From: Candidatus Sulfotelmatobacter sp.
GTDB taxonomy: Bacteria; Acidobacteriota; Terriglobia; Terriglobales; Acidobacteriaceae
Direction of reading: 5' to 3'
Length of the DNA stretch: 64,000 nucleotides
NCBI GenBank assembly: GCA_036500765.1
Contig: DASYBM010000004.1
Span: 1,736,001-1,800,000 of the forward strand
The notes under the pieces were generated by a model, which saw only the letters and a list, made by a program, of their open reading frames with translations, had not been told where the DNA came from and ran no database searches. Shown here piece after piece: positions 60,275 to 64,000 of the stretch (the stretch's first letter is position 1; every line of letters begins with the position of its first letter). The position numbers and the translations under genes are program-made.

Positions 60275-60659
60275 CGGGTTCCTTGCTCGTCTTGCTTGTC
60301 TTGATCCGCTTTTTCGCCCGCGCCAATAACTCTTCGACCCGCGCCTTTTCCTGTTCCGCCCGGTCGAGCCGGAAGTACAATTCCGGAGCGCGCCTCAGAT
60401 GCAGGCGCTCGACCAGTTCGTGCCGGATGTATTCCTTCGCCGCTTCCAATCCTTCGAGGCTCTCGTCGGCATCGGCGTCGCCGCCTTCTACGTTCACCCA
60501 GACCTGCGCCGAGCGGCCATCCTCGGCGATGTGGACCGCCGTCACGCTCACTAAACCAATGCGCGGATCAGCCAGTTCGCCCTCGACGAGCGTTTCAATT
60601 TCCTCGCGCAGAGCTTCTCCAACTCGCCCGCGATGATATTTGAGGCCACGCTTCTCCAC
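60258..60659 (-). CDS. rbfA: Ribosome-binding factor A
   Basis: 133 residues, normal length. KH-like fold: YHRGRVGEALREEIETLVEG, LADPRIGLVSVTAVHIAEDG, AQVWVNVEG, YIRHELVERLHLRRAPELYF and RLDRAEQEKARVEELLARAK match RbfA. It assists late 30S maturation by binding near the 5' end of 16S rRNA. First gene of a two-gene unit with nrnA. Confidence 0.95.
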   Translation of the reverse strand: MEKRGLKYHRGRVGEALREEIETLVEGELADPRIGLVSVTAVHIAEDGRSAQVWVNVEGGDADADESLEGLEAAKEYIRHELVERLHLRRAPELYFRLDRAEQEKARVEELLARAKKRIKTSKTSKEPGGKKA

Positions 60660-60877
60660 GATCCAGCACCTCAGGGAAAACTGATGAGAATATCAGAAAA
60701 CGCGTGCATACGTATGTCCGGCTGCTGTATTGTCGCGCGCTTTGTGATGGAGGGGATAAGTACGGAGGTAACAATGTGTTAGAAGAAATTACCGCAGAAG
60801 GCACGTCGCTGTTGCGATCCTCTAAAATCAGGAAGCAGGCTTAGCCGCCAACATTTTATTCTCAACTTCGCCATCCC

Positions 60878-62080
60878 ATGAGCCCGCTTCGCCAAAAGAT
60901 CGAGCAGGAAATCCGCGAACGTGGTCCGATTCCCTTCTCGCGCTACATGGAACTCTGCCTCTATTATCCCGACCTCGGCTACTATTCGCGCCACGCCGCG
61001 CAATTCGGCAAAGCCGGAGACTTCTATACCGCAAGCGACGTCCACGCCGTCTTCGGCCGCCTGCTTGCCCGCCAGTTCAACGAAATGTGGCGTGTGCTCG
61101 GCTCGCCCGAAGACATCACGCTCATCGAACTCGGCGCCGGCCGCGGCCTCTTCGCGCAAGATATGCTGGATTGGTCGGAAAAGAAATTCCCAGACTTCTT
61201 CCACGCTCTGCACTACGAGTTAATCGAACGCTCGCCCGCCTTGCGCCAAAGAATCGAAGCGACTCTGAGCCGGCATCTCGAAGCCGGAAAGGCTTCGCTG
61301 GCAGACGGCGCTTGCGGATCGGAAATGGTCGAATCCGAAACAATCGGGAAGGGCACGACTTCAGTCGTGCGGAATGCAGCTTCGGGGGGACGGGCTCTAG
61401 CCCTTGAGGCCGACGTCATCCTCTTCGCCAACGAATTCTTCGATGCCCTCCCGGTCGAAATCGTCAGCCCGCGAGGCTCTCTACGCATCGACGCCCACGC
61501 CGGCCGCTTCGTCGAAACCTGGGCGCCGCCTTCACCGCAAGAACTGGAATTCCTCGATCGCTACTCGATTCACCCCGAACCCGGCGAACGAGTAGAAGTC
61601 GCCCTGGCCGCGCAACAATACGCCAACGAAATTCTCGCCACCATCGACCGCGGATTCTTCCTCGCCATCGACTACGGATACACCCGCGAAGAGCAACTCG
61701 CCGGCCGCCATCGCGGCACGCTCAAGGCCATTCGCCAACACTCGGTCAGCGCCGATCCCTACGAAGCCCCCGGGGAGCAGGACATCACCGCCGACATAAA
61801 CTTCACCGCCCTCGCCGCCGCCGCAGAAAAGCAAGGCATGCATCCACAGAAATTAATCACGCAATCGCAATTCTTGCTGGGCATCGGCGAGTCCACAGAA
61901 TTTGCCGACGCCTTCGAAGATTGCCACCTGCCGCAGGAACGCGCCAAAGTCGCGCTCCAACTCAAGCATCTGGTCACCCCCGCCGGCATGGGCGAGAGCT
62001 TTCATGTCTTACTGGCAAGTAAAGGAGTGAGAGAGGAAACAATCACAACCCTGGCAGGCATGAACTTCAGCCGAAGGTAA
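60878..62080 (+). CDS. SAM-dependent methyltransferase of the MidA/NDUFAF7 family
   Basis: 400 residues. PIPFSRYMELCLYYPDLGYY and AGDFYTASDVHAVFGRLLAR are the family's N-terminal block; SAM motif I is ITLIELGAGRGLFAQDML. The FANEFFDALPVEIV and FFLAIDYGYTREEQLAGRHR blocks follow, and AGMGESFHVLLASKGV lies near the end. In eukaryotes NDUFAF7 methylates an arginine of complex I; bacterial targets are unknown. About 20 residues (157-177, KGTTSVVRNAASGGRALALE) are encoded by an inserted REP-like element, which the family lacks, and the frame is kept. Confidence 0.92.
   Translation: MSPLRQKIEQEIRERGPIPFSRYMELCLYYPDLGYYSRHAAQFGKAGDFYTASDVHAVFGRLLARQFNEMWRVLGSPEDITLIELGAGRGLFAQDMLDWSEKKFPDFFHALHYELIERSPALRQRIEATLSRHLEAGKASLADGACGSEMVESETIGKGTTSVVRNAASGGRALALEADVILFANEFFDALPVEIVSPRGSLRIDAHAGRFVETWAPPSPQELEFLDRYSIHPEPGERVEVALAAQQYANEILATIDRGFFLAIDYGYTREEQLAGRHRGTLKAIRQHSVSADPYEAPGEQDITADINFTALAAAAEKQGMHPQKLITQSQFLLGIGESTEFADAFEDCHLPQERAKVALQLKHLVTPAGMGESFHVLLASKGVREETITTLAGMNFSRR
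61351..61411. repeat. Two-hairpin REP-like element inside the methyltransferase gene
   Basis: Hairpin 1: GCACGACTTCAGTCGTGC (61353-61370). Hairpin 2: GGGCTCTAGCCC (61392-61403), followed by TTGAGG. This 'GGGCACGACTTCAGTCGTGC...GGGCT..AGCCC.TGAGG' layout is a dispersed palindromic element I know from Acidobacteriota intergenic DNA. Confidence 0.75.
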
Positions 62081-62102
62081 CAAATACGCTCTGCATCACC
62101 AC

Positions 62103-62147
62103 GAAAAAAGGCTGCCCCATCCTTCGCGTTCTTTGCGAAGGGTGGGA
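62103..62147 (-). terminator. Hairpin repeat acting as terminator of the dehydrogenase gene
   Basis: CCATCCTTCGC-GTTCTTT-GCGAAGGGTGG, an 11-bp stem with one wobble. On the minus strand it is followed by GGGGCAGCC and then six T residues, downstream of the 62183-63055 gene. It shares its layout with 7582-7622. Confidence 0.6.
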
Positions 62148-62182
62148 ACCACGGACCCCAACGCCTTAGGATTAATGCAGGA

Positions 62183-63055
62183 TCAGCCTGCGGGCTTCAC
62201 TTCCGGATACTCATACACCCCGCGTCCCGACTTCCTTCCCAACCGTCCAGCCTTCACATACTGCACCAGCAGCGGCGCCGGACGAAATTTTTCCCCCAGC
62301 GATTTATGCAGATACTCCAGAATGCTTAGCCGCGTGTCCAGCCCCACCAGATCGACCAACTCGAACGGCCCCATGGGATGATTCAGTCCCAACTTCAGTG
62401 CCTTGTCGATATCTGCCGCCGACGCAATTCCCTCCGCCAGCATATAAAACGCCTCATTCCCTATCATGGCATTGATGCGGCTGGTGATGAACCCCGGCGA
62501 CTCCTTGATCACCACAACTTCCTTGCCCATGCGCTTGCCCACTTCGAACGCCGTAGCCAGCGTTTCGTCGTCGGTTTCGAGCGCGCGTACGATTTCGAGC
62601 AGCTTCATTTTGTGCACGGGATTGAAGAAATGCATGCCGACGCACTTCTTCGCGCGATAGGTCACGCTCGCAATCTCCGTCACGCTGAGCGACGACGTAT
62701 TTGACGCCAGCATCGTCGTCGGCCGGCAGATCTTGTCGAGGAGCGTGAAGATCTCAATCTTCGATTCCATCTCCTCCGGCACCGCTTCAATGACGAGGTC
62801 GGCCTCGCGGGCGGCCTCTTCCACCGATCCGGCATATTCCAATCGCTTAAACGCCGCGTCCGCATCGGCAGCCGTTACTTTGTTCAGCTCCACGGCCTTG
62901 TCGAGATTGGCACGAATTTCGCTCTCCGCCTTGCGCAGAGCGCCGGGAATCAAGTCCTCCAGCACCGTGCGATACCCGCCCAGCGCCGCGGCGTGCGCGA
63001 TGCCGCGCCCCATCGTTCCCGCGCCGATGACGGCAATCGTCTTAACTTCGCCCAC
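62183..63055 (-). CDS. 3-hydroxybutyryl-CoA / 3-hydroxyacyl-CoA dehydrogenase
   Basis: 290 residues from GTG 63055, right after the stop of the small gene before it. NAD-binding GAGTMGRGIAHAAALGGY (11-28), then VIEAVPEEMESKIEIF, TMLASNTSSLSVTEIA, VGMHFFNPVHKMKLLEIVRA with the catalytic His and Glu, and VVVIKESPGFITSRINAMIG, GLNHPMGPFELVDLVGLD. Length and motifs match FadB2/PaaH/Hbd-type single-domain enzymes, which oxidise (S)-3-hydroxybutyryl-CoA or work in reverse. Symbol left blank because these paralogues cannot be told apart from sequence alone. Confidence 0.94.
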   Translation of the reverse strand: MGEVKTIAVIGAGTMGRGIAHAAALGGYRTVLEDLIPGALRKAESEIRANLDKAVELNKVTAADADAAFKRLEYAGSVEEAAREADLVIEAVPEEMESKIEIFTLLDKICRPTTMLASNTSSLSVTEIASVTYRAKKCVGMHFFNPVHKMKLLEIVRALETDDETLATAFEVGKRMGKEVVVIKESPGFITSRINAMIGNEAFYMLAEGIASAADIDKALKLGLNHPMGPFELVDLVGLDTRLSILEYLHKSLGEKFRPAPLLVQYVKAGRLGRKSGRGVYEYPEVKPAG

Positions 63056-63247
63056 TTACTTGTCCGCCTTTTCCAGATCGGCGAGAGCCGTATCGACGGC
63101 GCCGCGAGCCGCGCGCAAATATTCCGCCAGCCGTTTTCGCTCCTCCGCGTTCATGCTGGGAATATACAGACACATGCGACGCAGCGTCGTCGTAATGTCG
63201 TCCACATAGTTCATCGCCCGAATCAGTTCACCCGTCGCCACTGCCAT
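63056..63247 (-). CDS. Small helical protein coupled to the dehydrogenase gene
   Basis: 63 residues from ATG 63247, with AGAGGAG upstream. Helical text ELIRAMNYVDDITTTLRRMC, YIPSMNAEERKRLAEYLRAA, RGAVDTALADLEKADK. Its TAA (63056-63058) is directly followed by the GTG start of the dehydrogenase, so the two are translated together. No family recognised. Confidence 0.6.
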   Translation of the reverse strand: MAVATGELIRAMNYVDDITTTLRRMCLYIPSMNAEERKRLAEYLRAARGAVDTALADLEKADK

Positions 63248-63497
63248 GAGATCTCCTCTTTCGAATTCATATCGTATTTAGCTTTGCGTCCGCGTCAAGA
63301 TCTGGCCGCCGCCCCAGTCACCAACGCCGTTCCTCCGCGCTGGACTCTCTATTCTGGACGCGGCTGCGAATTTAGTAAAGGCATGCGCTTGTCGCCCGGC
63401 CCAAACATTCTGTTAACACCCCAGGCAACCATCCGGGCATATAATCCCAATCAATTCTTTTTATGGCGCGCTAAACCCCAACCCGAATCGAATACCT

Positions 63498-64000
63498 ATG
63501 GCAGATAAACCCATAAAACGCTACATCTTCGCCAGCGACTTCGACAAGACGCTCACCTTCAACGACTCCGGCTACGTGCTGGCCGAGTTGGTCGGGATTC
63601 CCATCGAAGAGTTCGAACGCAAGGCCCAGGGCATGGCCAAGATCAACCTCGTGCAACAGGGCGCGGAGCTCGCCTATCTGCTGCTGCACGACCCTGAATT
63701 CCAGGCCAAAGTTCGCAAGGAACATCTCCACGAAGTCGGCAAGCGCATTCGCCTCAAGGGCGACATCAAGCTGCTCTATCAGCTTCTCGACACCGGCATT
63801 GACGGCCACCAGTTCGATTTCTACGTTCTTTCCGCCGCGCCGGTCGAGATCGTCCGCTCGGCGCTTGAAGACATTGTTCCGCCCGATCACATCTACGGCA
63901 CCGAATTTCTCTACAAGCCCTCGGGCGAAATCGACACCATCGTGCGCGCCACCGCCGGCTACGGCAAAGTCGCCGTCCTAAACAATCTGCTGTTGCAGCA
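63498..64000 (+). CDS. HAD-superfamily phosphatase, N-terminal part (runs off the window)
   Basis: At least 167 codons, open to the window end. [20 protein letters not shown] carries the HAD motif I (DFDKT) with nucleophile Asp15 and acid Asp17. [18 protein letters not shown] gives motif II (Ser in LSA), as in phosphoserine-phosphatase-like and similar enzymes with a helical C1 cap ([20 protein letters not shown]). The lysine and DD motifs lie beyond the window. Substrate unknown. 63248-63497 holds no other gene; a TATAAT at about 63440 is a possible -10. Confidence 0.85.
   Translation, partial: MADKPIKRYIFASDFDKTLTFNDSGYVLAELVGIPIEEFERKAQGMAKINLVQQGAELAYLLLHDPEFQAKVRKEHLHEVGKRIRLKGDIKLLYQLLDTGIDGHQFDFYVLSAAPVEIVRSALEDIVPPDHIYGTEFLYKPSGEIDTIVRATAGYGKVAVLNNLLLQ

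Noticed and set aside
59348..60304. 318-codon plus-strand frame opposite nrnA
   Set aside because: The DHH/DHHA1 motifs are on the minus strand; the plus frame has no features.

Overview
The window looks like chromosomal DNA of an Acidobacteriota bacterium (Terriglobia/Koribacter-like; this is inference, with no rRNA present to confirm it). Pointers are two ~1,150-residue Oar-like TonB-dependent receptors with an N-terminal carboxypeptidase-regulatory domain, an acidobacterial VWFA-related protein, a kinase fused to PD40-type beta-propeller repeats, a HAF-repeat secreted protein, a SpoIVB/S55-type peptidase in a Gram-negative setting, and many small lineage-type ORFs. Genes are dense and moderately GC-rich, and organised as single genes or short runs rather than long operons.

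Layout. 1-4.5 kb: amidase tail, Ser/Thr kinase, a HAF-repeat protein, and the orphan C-terminal ends of two other beta-propeller-type secreted proteins. 4.6-7.5 kb: secreted protein, YtrA-type GntR regulator and ABC transporter pair behind a perfect palindromic operator. 7.7-15.2 kb: small enzymes (DUF4256, DHFR/RibD-like, DUF1801), small helical proteins, a TcmP gene broken by a tandem insertion, FKBP isomerase, lone receiver protein, YihY membrane protein, cold-shock protein and a frameshifted VapC remnant. 15.3-28.9 kb: an apparently inactivated gluzincin/TPR protein, Oar-like receptor, overlapping GT4 glycosyltransferase and glycogen-debranching-type enzyme, uvrA, CPBP protease. 29-36.5 kb: S55 peptidase, VWFA protein, kelch/galactose-oxidase-like protein, phosphoesterase lipoprotein, vapBC, ZIP transporter. 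36.5-45.3 kb: a four-helix-bundle (S23) gene between inverted repeats, ychF, metallophosphoesterase, second Oar-like receptor divergent from a two-component system. 45.6-51.3 kb: gamma-glutamyltransferase, VanX-type dipeptidase and L,D-transpeptidase (a cell-wall peptide group), then zinc phospholipase C-like and cyclase genes. 51.6-54 kb: tRNA-Leu(CAA) followed by an accessory stretch (AAA/DUF4143 ATPase, KTSC remnant, tandem repeats). 54-64 kb: M24 peptidase, small membrane proteins, GNAT, GT39, nrnA-rbfA, MidA-type methyltransferase, 3-hydroxybutyryl-CoA dehydrogenase and the start of a HAD phosphatase.

The most interesting signal is repeat architecture. The S23 gene is bracketed by ~31-bp inverted repeats (27/31 matching) built from short GTACC-type units, sitting between ychF and the ZIP gene. 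Several other intergenic regions hold unrelated sequences with the same design: paired inverted arms made of 7-10-bp degenerate tandem units (24.7, 56.0, 59.2 kb). A second class, REP/BIME-like paired hairpins with mirrored ends, occurs at 20.95, 27.8 and 32.25 kb, and a related two-hairpin element sits in frame inside the MidA-type methyltransferase gene.
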